Assembly: GCF_000332815.1 (NCBI RefSeq)
Contig: NZ_AOFD01000005.1
Location: 1 to 64,000, forward strand
Source of the DNA: Arthrobacter nitrophenolicus
Lineage (GTDB): Bacteria; Actinomycetota; Actinomycetes; Actinomycetales; Micrococcaceae
Reading direction: 5' to 3'
Length of the DNA stretch: 64,000 bases
Shown here one piece after another: positions 1 to 9,293 of the stretch. Numbering within the stretch: position 1 is the first letter of the stretch; every line of letters starts with the position of its first letter. The notes beneath the pieces are model-generated. The model was not told the DNA's origin. It did not search any database and saw only the letters and a list, made by a program, of their open reading frames with translations. The position numbers were made by a program, and so were the translations under genes.

Positions 1-962
1 GGTCCCAGCCCGCCGGCCACGGCACCCATCACGGCGGCGGTGAAGCACCAGCTTGCCAGGCTTCCGCGCTGCAGCCGCCACGCAAGCCCGGGCAGCGACA
101 CCAGGCCACGGCGGGCACGCTCCGGGCCCGACTCGTTGGCAGCGACGTAGCTGGCGCCCAGGTCCCGCCCCCTGCGGAGCGCCACGGCAGCCCCGCCCAG
201 GATCACGGCGGCGCCGGCCAGGACCAGCAGCGGCAGCGGATCGGCCTCGGTGAAGGGCCGGACGCGCTGGCCCCAGCCGATCGGCGAGAGGAGGGAGGGC
301 CAGGCGGCGGTGACCTGCAGGGTTGACAGCTCGGCGGTTCCGAGGGCGTCGCCGGCGCCCCGGAGCAGATAGGCGGCACCCACCAGCGCCGCAGCCGTGC
401 CGCTGGCGGTGCGGGCGGACGGCATCACCTGGGCCACGAGGGCCGCGGTGCCCACGAATAACAGACCCACGGCGCCCACCGCCGCCCCGGCCAGGAAGGA
501 ACCGTCGACCGGCAGGCCGGCCCCAATGAAACCGCCGGCGACGGCCAGGGCGAGGACCACAATGGCGAAGGTGCCAAGCAGCAGGGTGGCCTGCAGCGGC
601 GCGGACCGGGTTACGCCCGTGGAGCCGACGAGTTCGAAGCGGCCCTGGTCCTCATCCGCCCGCGTGTGCCGGACTACCAGGAACGCGCCCATCAGCCCGG
701 CCAGCACCGCGGTGAAGGAAAACCCCTGGAAGAAGGTGACCGCGCCGAAGCTGATGCCGTCCGGGAGGCCGCGCAGGAACAGGAACGCCGGGCTGGCTGC
801 TGCCACGGCAACCAGGGCGGCCCGCTCGGTATCCGCCGCGAACTGGGTGGTGATGGCGGTGGCGGCGGCGTACCCCAGCCCGGCGATGCCGAGTATCCAC
901 GCCGCAAGGACTGCGCGGTCGCGGCGTGCCTGGAGCAGTGCCAGGCGCAGGACGGCGCGCAT
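1..962 (-). CDS. ABC exporter permease, polyketide-antibiotic type (partial)
   Basis: Integral membrane subunit of an ABC-2-like exporter. The 3' end lies beyond the left edge of the window; about 320 codons are visible. The N-terminus is a basic stretch followed by a hydrophobic helix, and several further hydrophobic segments separated by short loops follow, as in the large (about 530 residue) two-half permeases found beside actinobacterial tetronasin/polyketide exporter ATPases. Its ATG overlaps the stop codon of the upstream ATPase gene (TGATG), so the two are translationally coupled and should form one transporter. The substrate cannot be read from sequence. Confidence 0.75.
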   Translation of the reverse strand, partial: MRAVLRLALLQARRDRAVLAAWILGIAGLGYAAATAITTQFAADTERAALVAVAAASPAFLFLRGLPDGISFGAVTFFQGFSFTAVLAGLMGAFLVVRHTRADEDQGRFELVGSTGVTRSAPLQATLLLGTFAIVVLALAVAGGFIGAGLPVDGSFLAGAAVGAVGLLFVGTAALVAQVMPSARTASGTAAALVGAAYLLRGAGDALGTAELSTLQVTAAWPSLLSPIGWGQRVRPFTEADPLPLLVLAGAAVILGGAAVALRRGRDLGASYVAANESGPERARRGLVSLPGLAWRLQRGSLASWCFTAAVMGAVAGGLG

Positions 963-1959
963 CAGAGCACCTGGCCCTGCTGGGCCTGGGTCTGTTCGGC
1001 CGGGGTCTGTTCGGCTTGGGCCTGCTGGGCCTGAACCTGCTGGGCCTGGCTCTGCTGCCCGTCCGGCTGGTCGCTGTAGTGCCGCAGGAACAGCTCCTCG
1101 AGGGAGGGCGGCGCGGCAGTAATGCCGGTGACGCCCGCCGACGCGAGCGCGTCCAGCACGGCGCCGAGGTGGGTGGCATCGGCGTCGAACTCGATGGCGT
1201 CCCCGTCAACGCGGACGTTGTGGAAGCCTGCAGGGCCGCCAGCACGTCCGGCTGCACGGTGGCGGTAATCCGGAAGCGGGTCCGGGTCAGGTGCCGGAGC
1301 TCGGCCAGGGTCCCCGACTCCACGGCAATTCCGGACCTGATGATGGTCACCCGGTCACACAGCTGTTCCACCTCGGCCAGGATGTGGCTGGACAGCAGCA
1401 CGGTGGCCCCCTCCCCGGTGACCCGCCGGACGTGCCGGCGGAAGACAGCATCCATCACCGGGTCCAGCCCCGAACTTGGCTCATCCAGCAGGTAGAGCCT
1501 GGCGCGGCGGGAAAAGGCCGCAATCAGGGCCGCTTTCTGCCTGTTCCCCTTGGAATAGGTGCGGGCCTTCCGCCGCGGATCGAAATCGAATTCCTCGATC
1601 AGTTGCCGGCGCAGGGTTTCGTCGGCGCCGCCGCGGAGCCCTGCCAGCAGGTCGATCACCTCGCCGCCGGACAGGTTGGGCCAGAACGTCACGTCCCCGG
1701 GAACGTAGGCGACCTCCCGGTGTGCCCGGACCGGCTCGGCCCAGGGGTCAATGCCGAACACCCTGGCCGTTCCCGAAGTGGGCCGGATCAGCCCCAGGAG
1801 GATCCTCAGGGTGGTGGACTTTCCCGCGCCGTTCGGCCCCAGGAAGCCGTGGACCTCGCCGGGCATGACGGTCAGGTCCAGGCCCGCCAGCGCGGCGGTC
1901 CTGCCGAAGTTCTTCACCAGGCGGGAAGTGTGGACAACGGGGGTTGATTCTGTGTGCAT
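962..1959 (-). CDS. ABC exporter ATP-binding protein (frameshifted)
   Basis: Nucleotide-binding subunit paired with the downstream permease. It has a Walker A (GPNGAGKS), a degenerate signature (TYSKGNRQK), Walker B/D-loop ([13 protein letters not shown]) and H-loop ([12 protein letters not shown]), the DrrA-like drug/polyketide exporter pattern. The reading frame breaks near 1229: after residue about 243 the family-like C-terminus (from [15 protein letters not shown]) continues one frame over, consistent with one lost base. Restored length is about 332 residues. The last 35 or so residues form a Gln/Ala-rich low-complexity tail not typical of the family. The ATG at 1959 was chosen because the conserved region starts just after it; a GTG at about 1989 is an alternative. 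Confidence 0.8.
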
Positions 1960-2163
1960 GGCCGGCCGTTCCGTGGTCTCGTCACTCACGCACAGGCGGC
2001 TGCCATGCACGTGCCGCAGGCGGGGACGTCTGCGGGCCGACCAGGCTTCCCGGCTCTCCGGTCCACATCATACAAGCGGCGGATATGCCGCGGTAGAGGC
2101 TTTGGACCACGGGCATTGGCCTGGATACGACGGCTTCCGCCGCCCGGTGCTAACGTGACGCCT

Positions 2164-3628
2164 ATGCATCTGAAGGCCTACCAGCGCGGTCCCACCCCAC
2201 CGCGGCGGAGGCGGAAACCAAGCCTTGTCCTTGCCGGCTACAGCCGCTCCGTCGCAGCCTTCCAGAACCAGCAGCTCTCCACCCTCCAGAGGCTCGTGCG
2301 CCGCCTGCTGCCGCTGCACCCCGCCCAGCTGATCGTCCTGGGATTCGCGCTGGCCATCGGCGTTGGGACAGCGCTTCTGATGCTGCCCGTGGCACGGAAC
2401 GGCGACGGCGGCGCCTCCCTCTTGGAGGCCCTGTTCACCGCCACCTCGGCCGTCTGCGTGACCGGGCTGATCACCGTGGACACACCGGTGTTCTGGAGCG
2501 GCTTCGGGCAGGTGGTGATCCTGGTCCTGATCCAGGTGGGCGGCTTCGGCGTGATGTCCTTCGGTACTTTGCTGGGTGTCCTGACCGCCCGGCGGCTGGG
2601 CCTGCGCTCCAAAATGCTGGCGGCAGCCGAAACCAAGAGCACTGGCTTCGGCGATGTCCGCCGGGTCCTGCTGGGCGTCTTCATCATCACCCTGCTCGTT
2701 GAGGTCACGCTGGCCCTGGTACTGATACTGCGGTTCCTGCTGGGCTACGGCTACTCCCCCGGCGAGGCACTGTGGCACGGGGTGTTCCACTCGATCTCCG
2801 CCTTCAACAACGCGGGGTTTGCCCTGTACTCGGACAACCTCATAGGGTTCGTCAGCGATCCCTGGGTGTGCCTGCCCATCGCCGCTGCGTGATCATCGGC
2901 GGGCTTGGCTTTCCCGTCCTGTTCGAACTTCGCCGCGAGTTCCGCACGCCCAAGTTCTGGAGCATGCACACCAAGCTGGTGCTGCTGGGGAGCGCCACCC
3001 TCCTGGCCGGCGGCACCGTGTTCCTGACGGCCGCGGAGTGGACCAACCCCGCCACGCTGGGTGCGCTGCCTCCCGGCGAACGGGTCCTGGGCGGGTTCTT
3101 CCAGTCCACCATCACCCGCACCGCAGGTTTCAACAGCATCGACATCAGCCAGATGCACCCGGTGTCCTGGCTGGGCATGGACATCCTGATGTTCATCGGC
3201 GGCGGCCCCGCCGGCACGGCGGGCGGCCTGAAGATCACCACCTTCGCCGTCCTGTTCTTCATCATGGCCACCGAACTGCGCGGCGGCACGGCTGTGAACA
3301 TCTTCGGCAAGCGCCTCTCCCGGGCCGTCCACCGCCAGGCCATCACGGTGGTCCTGCTGGCCATCGCCCTCATCACGCGTCCACCATGTTCCTGATGCTC
3401 ATCACCGACTTCGGCCAGGAACGGATCCTCTTCGAGGTGGTTTCCGCCTTCGCCACAGTGGGGCTCTCCACCGGCATCACGGCGGGAATGCCTCCGGCCG
3501 GCCAGGTGGTGCTGATCCTGCTCATGTTCATCGGCCGCCTGGGCCCCGTTACGCTCGGCACCGCCCTGGCTCTCCGCAGCCGCCCCATCATGTACGAATA
3601 CCCGAAGGAAAGGCCCCTCATTGGCTAA
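2164..3628 (+). CDS. ktrB: TrkH/KtrB-type potassium channel subunit (two frameshifts)
   Basis: Membrane pore subunit of a potassium uptake system. The sequence shows the repeated P-loop selectivity-filter regions of the TrkH/Ktr superfamily (TSAVCVTGL, SAFNNAGFAL, TRTAGFNSID, FATVGLSTGIT), each followed by a hydrophobic helix, after a basic N-terminus. The frame shifts twice, near 2889 (GCG-TGATC where GCG-GTG-ATC is expected) and near 3377 (ACGCG where ACGGCG is expected). Both are single-G losses, and the protein restores to about 488 residues, normal for KtrB. It ends inside the start of the RCK subunit gene. The clean family match on both sides of each break argues for sequence error. Confidence 0.85.
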
Positions 3629-4313
3629 GGACATGTTTTCCCGGCGAGCCGGACGCGCCGCACAGGCCGACTCCGTGGCAGTGATCGGGCTGGGCCGGTT
3701 CGGCGGGTCGCTGGCCCTGGAACTGGAGGCACAGGGCACGGAGGTGCTGGGCATCGACAGCAACGAGGAGATCGTCCAGTCCTACAACGGCCTCCTCACG
3801 CACGTGGTCCGCGCCGACTCCACCAAGGAGGCCGTGCTCCGCCAGCTGTCCGTGCACGAATTCGACCGGGTGGTGGTGGGCATCGGCACCGACCTTGAGG
3901 CCAGCATCCTGACCACTTCCCGGCTGCTCACCTTCAAGCGTCCGCAGATCTGGGCCAAGGCCATCAGCGAACCGCACGCCGAAATCCTGGCCCAGCTCGG
4001 CGTCGAGAACGTGATCCGGCCCGAGCACGACATGGGCAAACGGGTGGCGCACCTGGTTCGCGGCTCCATCCTGGACTACGTGGAGTTCGAGGACGACTTC
4101 GTGATGATCCGCACCCAGCCGCCGCTGGTGGCCCGGGACCGGCCGCTGGGCGTCCTGGGACTGCGCGACCAGTACGGGATCACCATCGTGGCCGTGAAGA
4201 GGCCCGCCGGGGCCTGGACGCACACCACCGCGCAGACGGTCCTGTACGACGACGACCAGATCATTGTGCAGGGTCCCAAGAACCTGGCGGAGGGGTTCAG
4301 TCAGCACGCCTAG
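3621..4313 (+). CDS. ktrA: KtrA/TrkA-type potassium uptake regulatory subunit
   Basis: Cytoplasmic RCK gating ring subunit that binds nucleotide and controls the adjacent potassium channel. The N-terminal Rossmann motif VIGLGRFGGSLALEL (from about residue 21) and the acidic LGIDSNEE that follows strand 2 mark an RCK_N domain; the last 80 residues form an RCK_C domain. At 230 residues it is KtrA-sized, with a single RCK unit. The TTG at 3621 is chosen because a purine-rich GAAGGAAAGG lies just upstream and the 8-base overlap with ktrB suits coupling; an ATG at 3633 is the alternative. Confidence 0.85.
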   Translation: MAKDMFSRRAGRAAQADSVAVIGLGRFGGSLALELEAQGTEVLGIDSNEEIVQSYNGLLTHVVRADSTKEAVLRQLSVHEFDRVVVGIGTDLEASILTTSRLLTFKRPQIWAKAISEPHAEILAQLGVENVIRPEHDMGKRVAHLVRGSILDYVEFEDDFVMIRTQPPLVARDRPLGVLGLRDQYGITIVAVKRPAGAWTHTTAQTVLYDDDQIIVQGPKNLAEGFSQHA

Positions 4314-4335
4314 GCACCTCCTCTAAGCTGGCAGC

Positions 4336-5085
4336 ATGCCTGACCTTGCCGCCCTGGTGCCCACCCTCGTGGCCCTCGCCATCCTGGTGGCACTCACGGT
4401 GGGCATCCTGTGGGGCTCGCGGACGCCGTCGTACGCTGCTCCCGCCGCCGCCATCCTCCGCGGGGCGGCCCAGCTGGCGCTCATCAGCCTGGTCCTGGGC
4501 GGCATCATCACCGATCCGCTGTGGGTTGCGGCGGCTCTCCTGGTCATGTTCACCGTGGCCGCGGCGACTGCCACCCGCAGGCTGGGATGGTCGTGGCAGC
4601 GGTTCGCCGTGGTGTCCGCCACCATGGCGGCCGGCATCCTGGTGACCCTCGGCGTGGTGTTCGGCACCGGCGCCATCGAGTTCGCGCCGCGCTACGTCCT
4701 GGCCGTTGGCGGCATCGTGATCGGCAACTGCATGACCATCGCCGTCCTGGCGGGCCGCCGGTTCTATGAGGCCGTGCGGGAGCAGTGGGACGAGGTGGAG
4801 GGCTGGCTGGCACTCGGCGCAACGCCCGGCCGGGCCACCCTCAGGCAGGCCCGCGAGTCCGTGCACGCGGCACTGATCCCCTCCACGGACCAGACCAAGA
4901 CCACCGGCCTGGTAACCCTGCCCGGCGCCTTCGTCGGTGCCATCTTCGGCGGCGCCTCGCCCCTTGAGGCCGGCCGCTTCCAAGTGGTGGTGCTGGCGTC
5001 CATCCTGGCTGCCGGGTCGCTGACCGCCGTCGCACTGATGCGCTCCCTCCGCGCCGTGAAGGTCCGCCCCGGAGCGCTCACCTAA
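4336..5085 (+). CDS. UPF0014/FetB-like ABC permease
   Basis: Predicted membrane permease of the UPF0014 family, whose characterised member FetB (YbbM) takes part in iron export with the ATPase FetA. Multiple hydrophobic segments are present, with the conserved region around residues 130-190 (GGIVIGNCMTIAVLAGRRF, then LALGATP and TTGLVTLPGAFVGAIFGGASP). No fetA-like ATPase gene is adjacent; the ABC ATPase at 5891 belongs to another operon. Length (249) is normal. Function as an iron exporter is by family only. Confidence 0.75.
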   Translation: MPDLAALVPTLVALAILVALTVGILWGSRTPSYAAPAAAILRGAAQLALISLVLGGIITDPLWVAAALLVMFTVAAATATRRLGWSWQRFAVVSATMAAGILVTLGVVFGTGAIEFAPRYVLAVGGIVIGNCMTIAVLAGRRFYEAVREQWDEVEGWLALGATPGRATLRQARESVHAALIPSTDQTKTTGLVTLPGAFVGAIFGGASPLEAGRFQVVVLASILAAGSLTAVALMRSLRAVKVRPGALT

Positions 5086-5137
5086 GTCCTCCCCCGGCCG
5101 GTGTTGCGTGGGGGCCCTTGCGCCCGCGGTATTCAGC

Positions 5138-5163
5138 GTTACTATGTACTGGTAGTTAGTAAC
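5138..5163. promoter_or_regulatory. Putative PadR operator upstream of drug-exporter operon
   Basis: Perfect inverted repeat GTTACTA-N12-TAGTAAC, 29 bases before the PadR gene start, in an AT-richer patch of an otherwise GC-rich region. PadR regulators commonly repress their own operon through such dyads; the link to this PadR is inferred from position. Confidence 0.55.
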
Positions 5164-5191
5164 ACTGAGTAGCCGAAGGTGGCCGATAAAA

Positions 5192-5521
5192 ATGGGCAAG
5201 CAGATGACCGAGATGCTGAAGGGCACCCTGGAGGGCATCGTGCTGGCCATCCTGGCCGCGCAACCGGCCTATGGCTACGAAATCACGGCGCGGCTGCGCG
5301 AGCAGGGCTTCTCCGACATCGCCGAAGGCACCGTGTACGCGCTGCTGATCAGGATCGAGCAGCGCCGCCTGGTGGACGTAGAAAAGGTCCCGTCCGAGAA
5401 GGGCCCGCCGCGCAAGGTCTACTCGCTCAACACGCAGGGCAAGCAGGAACTCGAAGAGTTCTGGAGGACATGGAGCTTCCTCGCGGAACGTATCGAACAG
5501 CTCCACCACGGAGGAAACTGA
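5192..5521 (+). CDS. PadR-family transcriptional regulator
   Basis: Small winged-helix repressor (109 residues), first gene of a four-gene operon. The PadR core is evident: LKGTLEGIVLAILAAQPAYGYEI, then GFSDIAEGTVYALLIRIEQRRLV and a wing with KGPPRKVYSL, followed by one dimerisation helix. The ATG at 5192 follows an AAGGTGG ribosome-binding site. A perfect 7-bp inverted repeat lies directly upstream, suggesting autoregulation. By analogy with LmrR-type PadR proteins it probably senses the compounds exported by the DrrAB-like transporter. Confidence 0.85.
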   Translation: MGKQMTEMLKGTLEGIVLAILAAQPAYGYEITARLREQGFSDIAEGTVYALLIRIEQRRLVDVEKVPSEKGPPRKVYSLNTQGKQELEEFWRTWSFLAERIEQLHHGGN

Positions 5522-5522
5522 C

Positions 5523-5894
5523 ATGGCCGCCAAATGGATTGAAGCACTCACCGGACCGCTCGAGCAGAAGAAGCAGTACAAGCAGGCCAAGGCCCGCATG
5601 GATGCGCTGCCCGAGCCCTACCTCACAGCGGCGAACGCCTACAACCGCTACCTCATGTACTACGGCGGCGTCACCGAGGGCGACACGATCGTCCAGATGT
5701 TCTCCGACCTCGCGGACCTCTGGGAGCGCGCCGCTGCGGACGGCACGCCCGTTGGCGACATCGTGGGAGACGACCCCGTGGAATTCGCCGAATCGTTCGC
5801 CCAGGCCTACGGCGGCAAGCGCTGGATCGACAAGGAACGCACCCGCCTCATCGAAGCAGTTGAGGACGCGAAGAGGAAGGAAGCCAGGCCATGA
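5523..5894 (+). CDS. DUF1048-family protein
   Basis: Helical protein of 123 residues that matches the DUF1048 family, typically encoded between a PadR regulator and an ABC drug exporter. Visible features are the N-terminal WIEALTGPLEQKKQYKQAKAR, a Tyr/Asn-rich middle and the C-terminal YGGKRWIDKERTRLIEAV. It starts two bases after the PadR stop behind a GGAGG site, and its stop overlaps the start of the ATPase gene (ATGA). The family's biochemical role is unknown. Confidence 0.75.
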   Translation: MAAKWIEALTGPLEQKKQYKQAKARMDALPEPYLTAANAYNRYLMYYGGVTEGDTIVQMFSDLADLWERAAADGTPVGDIVGDDPVEFAESFAQAYGGKRWIDKERTRLIEAVEDAKRKEARP

Positions 5895-6673
5895 CCGCCG
5901 CGCGGGCCCTGGACCCCGCCATCCGGGTGCAGGGCATCGAGAAGTCGTTCAAGGACCTGCAGGTGCTGCGCGGCGTTGGTTTCGAAGTGAAAGCCGGGAG
6001 CATCTTCGCGCTCCTCGGCTCCAACGGCGCCGGAAAGACCACGCTGGTGCGGATCCTTTCCACACTGCTCAGGCCCGACGCCGGCACCGCCTCGGTCAAC
6101 GGGTTCGACGTCGGCGCGGAGCCGGCCGGGGTGCGCGGCTCCATCAGCCTGGGCGGCCAGTTTGCCGCGGTGGACGAGGTACTCACCGGGCGGGAGAACC
6201 TGGTGCTGGTGGCCAGGCTGCGGCACGTGAAAGACCCCGGCGCGGTGGCTGACAGCCTGCTGGCCCGCTTCGACCTTGCGGAGGCAGGGGACCGCAGGGC
6301 GGCCACGTACTCCGGCGGCATGCGGCGCCGGCTGGACATTGCCATGAGCCTGATCGGCGATCCGCCGGTCATCTTCCTCGACGAACCCACCACCGGGCTG
6401 GACCCGCAGGCGCGGATCGAGGTGTGGCAGACCATCCGGCAGCTCGCCGGCGGGGGCACCACCGTGCTCCTCACCACCCAGTACCTGGACGAGGCGGAAC
6501 AGCTGGCGGACCGGATCGCCATCCTGCACCAGGGCACCATCATCCAGAACGGCACCCTGGCCGAGCTCAAGCAGCTCCTCCCGCCCGCGAAGGTGGAGTA
6601 CGTGGAGAAGCAGCCCTCCCTTGAGGACGTCTTCCTCGCCCTCGTCGGTGACACGCGAAAGGAACCACGATGA
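5891..6673 (+). CDS. DrrA-like drug exporter ATPase
   Basis: ATP-binding subunit of a daunorubicin-resistance-type (DrrA) exporter. Walker A (GSNGAGKT), Q-loop (SLGGQF), signature (YSGGMRRRLDIAMSL), Walker B (VIFLDEPTTGLDP) and H-loop region (LLTTQYLDEAEQLADRI) are all present in order, followed by the short DrrA C-terminal domain (PSLEDVFLALVGDTR). Length is 260 residues. Its ATG overlaps the DUF1048 stop and its stop overlaps the permease start, both as ATGA, so the operon is translationally coupled. Substrate unknown. Confidence 0.9.
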   Translation: MTAARALDPAIRVQGIEKSFKDLQVLRGVGFEVKAGSIFALLGSNGAGKTTLVRILSTLLRPDAGTASVNGFDVGAEPAGVRGSISLGGQFAAVDEVLTGRENLVLVARLRHVKDPGAVADSLLARFDLAEAGDRRAATYSGGMRRRLDIAMSLIGDPPVIFLDEPTTGLDPQARIEVWQTIRQLAGGGTTVLLTTQYLDEAEQLADRIAILHQGTIIQNGTLAELKQLLPPAKVEYVEKQPSLEDVFLALVGDTRKEPR

Positions 6674-7434
6674 GCACCCACGTCCTTGCCGACACCGGCG
6701 TCCTGACCGGCCGCTCCCTGCGCCATATCCTGCGCAGCCCGGACACGATCATCACGACGGCGGTCACCCCCATCGCGCTGATGCTGCTGTTCGTGTACGT
6801 GTTCGGCGGCGCGATCAGCACCGGTTCCCCGGACGCGTACGTCAACTACATGCTTCCGGGCATCCTGCTCATCACCATTGCCTCGGGGGTGGCGTACACC
6901 GCGTACCGGCTCTTCCTGGACCTGCAGGGCGGGATCTTCGAACGGTTCCAGTCCATGCCGATCGCGCGCTCCAGTGTCCTGTGGGCCCATGTGCTGACCT
7001 CGCTGGCGGCCAACCTGGCCTCCGTGGCGGTGGTCGTCGCCGTCGCCCTGGCCATGGGGTTCCGCACCGGAGCCTCCCCCGCCGCCTGGCTCGCCGTCGC
7101 CGGGATCCTGGTGCTGTTCACCCTGGCGCTGACCTGGATCGCGGTGCTGGCCGGCCTCTCGGCCAAGACCGTGGACGGCGCCAGCGCCTTCAGCTACCCG
7201 CTGATCTTCCTGCCGTTCATCAGCTCCGCATTCGTGCCCACGGACTCGATGCCCGGCCCGGTGGCCTGGTTCGCCGAGAACCAGCCGGTCACGTCCATCG
7301 TGGACACCATCAGGGCCCTGTTCGCCCAGGAGCCTGTGGGCACCGGGATCTGGATAGCCATGGCCTGGCTCGCCGGCATCCTGGTGGCCGGCTATGCCTT
7401 CGCAATCGCCGCCTACCGGCGCAAGGCTGCCTGA
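6670..7434 (+). CDS. DrrB-like drug exporter permease
   Basis: ABC-2 type membrane subunit partnering the upstream DrrA-like ATPase. About six hydrophobic helices; the segment after TM2 (GGIFERFQSMPIARSS) matches the ABC-2 signature loop, and the last loop contains SSAFVPTDSMPGPVAWFAENQPVT, a common DrrB motif. 254 residues, normal length. Starts with ATGA overlap to the ATPase. Final gene of the padR-DUF1048-drrA-drrB operon. Confidence 0.88.
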   Translation: MSTHVLADTGVLTGRSLRHILRSPDTIITTAVTPIALMLLFVYVFGGAISTGSPDAYVNYMLPGILLITIASGVAYTAYRLFLDLQGGIFERFQSMPIARSSVLWAHVLTSLAANLASVAVVVAVALAMGFRTGASPAAWLAVAGILVLFTLALTWIAVLAGLSAKTVDGASAFSYPLIFLPFISSAFVPTDSMPGPVAWFAENQPVTSIVDTIRALFAQEPVGTGIWIAMAWLAGILVAGYAFAIAAYRRKAA

Positions 7435-7554
7435 TACGGGGGCGCCCGCGGTGCCCCCTGGGCTGGCCCCCGCCGGGGCAGGACTTCGGACTCTATCTTC
7501 CGGCCCGGACGGGGCCAAGAATCAGGGTAGGGATGGAGAAGAAAGGCACCGGCA

Positions 7555-7821
7555 ATGATGTGGGGCTACGGACAAGGCATGGGGTGGATGTGGCTGTGGA
7601 GCCTCCTTCTGCTCATCGGAATCGCGCTCCTTGTGTGGCTGGTGGTGCTGGTCTCCACCGGTGGAGTCCGCAGCCGCCACGGACAGCCCGGGCAGGACGG
7701 CCGGTACTTCCCCGCCGGGCGGGACACTGCACGCCAGATCCTGGATGAGCGCTTCGCCAGGGGTGAACTGACCGCGGACGAGTACCGCGAACGGCTCAGG
7801 ATACTCAACGAAGGCCGCTAA
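7555..7821 (+). CDS. SHOCT-domain membrane protein
   Basis: Short protein (88 residues) with a Met/Trp-rich N-terminus, one transmembrane helix (about residues 14-34) and a C-terminal SHOCT motif (ILDERFARGELTADEYRERLRIL). SHOCT modules are thought to act as oligomerisation elements. Its TAA stop shares one base with the ATG of the multicopper oxidase gene (TAATG), so both are probably translated together, suggesting a role in copper or envelope stress. Confidence 0.8.
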   Translation: MMWGYGQGMGWMWLWSLLLLIGIALLVWLVVLVSTGGVRSRHGQPGQDGRYFPAGRDTARQILDERFARGELTADEYRERLRILNEGR

Positions 7822-9269
7822 TGCGTCCCCTCAGCCGCCGGCAGGCGCTGCTCCTGGGCGGGCTGGGCGTTGCGGGCACTGCCGCCGGCGGCGTTGGGCT
7901 GGTCTGGACTTTGGCCGGCAGGGATGCACCGGTTCCCGGAAGCAGCCCGGTCCAGCCGAACCAGGAGTCCAGCTCGGCCGGGCAGCTGCAGGTTGAGCTG
8001 GAAGCCGCTCCCGCGCTGGTGCAGTTGGCCGGCCGGCAGGTTTCAGCCCTGGCCTACAACGGAAGCGTCCCCGGGCCCACACTGCGCCTACGGGCAGGCG
8101 ACACGTTGAAGATCAGGCTCGTCAACAACCTGGACCAGGTCACCAACCTGCACCTGCACGGCCTCCACGTCTCACCCGAAGGCAACGCGGACAACGTCTT
8201 CGTCCCGGTGGAACCCGGCCGCGCCTTCGACTACGAATACCGGCTCCCCGCGGACCATCCGCCGGGCGTGTACTGGTACCACCCGCACCACCACGGCACC
8301 GTGGCGGACCAGCTCTTCGCCGGCCTCTGCGGGGCAATCATTGTCGAGGACCCCGTACCCGTCGAAGCAAGCGCTGAACGCATCCTGGTGGTAACGGACA
8401 CCGCCGTGGATTCCGCCGGCACCATCAGCGCGGTGTCGCCCATGGAACGGATGATGGGCCGCGAGGGCGGACTGGTCCTGGTCAACGGCCAAAGCAATCC
8501 GCAATTCTCGGCCCGTCCCGGACAACGGGAAAGGTGGCGGATCGTCAACGCCTGCGTGGCCCGCTATCTCCGGCTGCGGCTGGACGGGCAGCAGTTGCAA
8601 CTCCTGGGCATCGACTTTGGCGGGCCGCAGGATCCGGAGGCAGTGGAAGAGCTGCTGCTGGCACCCGGAAACCGGGCCGACCTCCTGGTGACCGCACAGC
8701 CCGGCAACGCCGTCCTGCGCGCCTACCGGTACAACCGGGGCAGCATGCCCGGCATGATGGGTCCCGGATTCGGCCAGCGCGCTCCGCAGGAGGTGCCGGA
8801 CAGCATCGCCCTGGCCACGCTCCAGGTGTCCGGGGAGCCGGCTGCCCCGCCAGCTGCCGCCGTCGCACCGCAGGGGCTCGGTGACCTGCGGCAATCCGTG
8901 GTGGCCGCCCACCGCCAGCTCACCATGGCCATGGGCATGGGCATGGGGGGTTTCACCATCAACGGCAGGGAGTTCGATGCAGCCAGGACAGACACGGTGG
9001 TCACTGCCGGGAGCGTGGAGGAATGGACCATCGTCAACGCAAGCCCCATGGACCACCCCTTCCACCTCCACGTCTGGCCCATGCAGGTCATTGAGGAGGG
9101 CGGGCGCGAGGCCGGCACACCCCGCTGGCGGGACGTGGTGAACGTTCCGGCCAACGGGCGCGTGAAGGTCAGGGTGGCTTTCGAGGATTTCCGCGGCCGC
9201 TCCGTGTATCACTGCCACATCCTTGACCACGAGGACCTCGGCATGATGGGCGTGATCGACGTACGCTAG
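7821..9269 (+). CDS. Tat-exported multicopper oxidase
   Basis: Extracytoplasmic copper oxidase of the CueO/laccase type. The N-terminus has a twin-arginine signal (LSRRQALLLGGLG). All four copper-ligand blocks are present: HLHG (about 111-114), HPHHHG (154-159), HPFHLHVW (about 412-419) and the HCHILDHEDLGMM block near the C-terminus. A Met/Gly-rich insert (MPGMMGPGFG and MAMGMGMGG) resembles the methionine-rich regions of cuprous oxidases. 482 residues, intact. The start overlaps the SHOCT gene stop. Likely oxidises Cu(I) or phenolic substrates; physiological substrate unproven. Confidence 0.88.
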   Translation: MRPLSRRQALLLGGLGVAGTAAGGVGLVWTLAGRDAPVPGSSPVQPNQESSSAGQLQVELEAAPALVQLAGRQVSALAYNGSVPGPTLRLRAGDTLKIRLVNNLDQVTNLHLHGLHVSPEGNADNVFVPVEPGRAFDYEYRLPADHPPGVYWYHPHHHGTVADQLFAGLCGAIIVEDPVPVEASAERILVVTDTAVDSAGTISAVSPMERMMGREGGLVLVNGQSNPQFSARPGQRERWRIVNACVARYLRLRLDGQQLQLLGIDFGGPQDPEAVEELLLAPGNRADLLVTAQPGNAVLRAYRYNRGSMPGMMGPGFGQRAPQEVPDSIALATLQVSGEPAAPPAAAVAPQGLGDLRQSVVAAHRQLTMAMGMGMGGFTINGREFDAARTDTVVTAGSVEEWTIVNASPMDHPFHLHVWPMQVIEEGGREAGTPRWRDVVNVPANGRVKVRVAFEDFRGRSVYHCHILDHEDLGMMGVIDVR

Positions 9270-9293
9270 GGCCTGCGAGGGGGTCCAGCCGGC

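Noticed and set aside
2164..3628. ktrB as a true pseudogene
   Set aside because: Both breaks look like single missing G bases with intact conserved sequence on both sides, and similar breaks occur in many genes, so sequence error is likelier.
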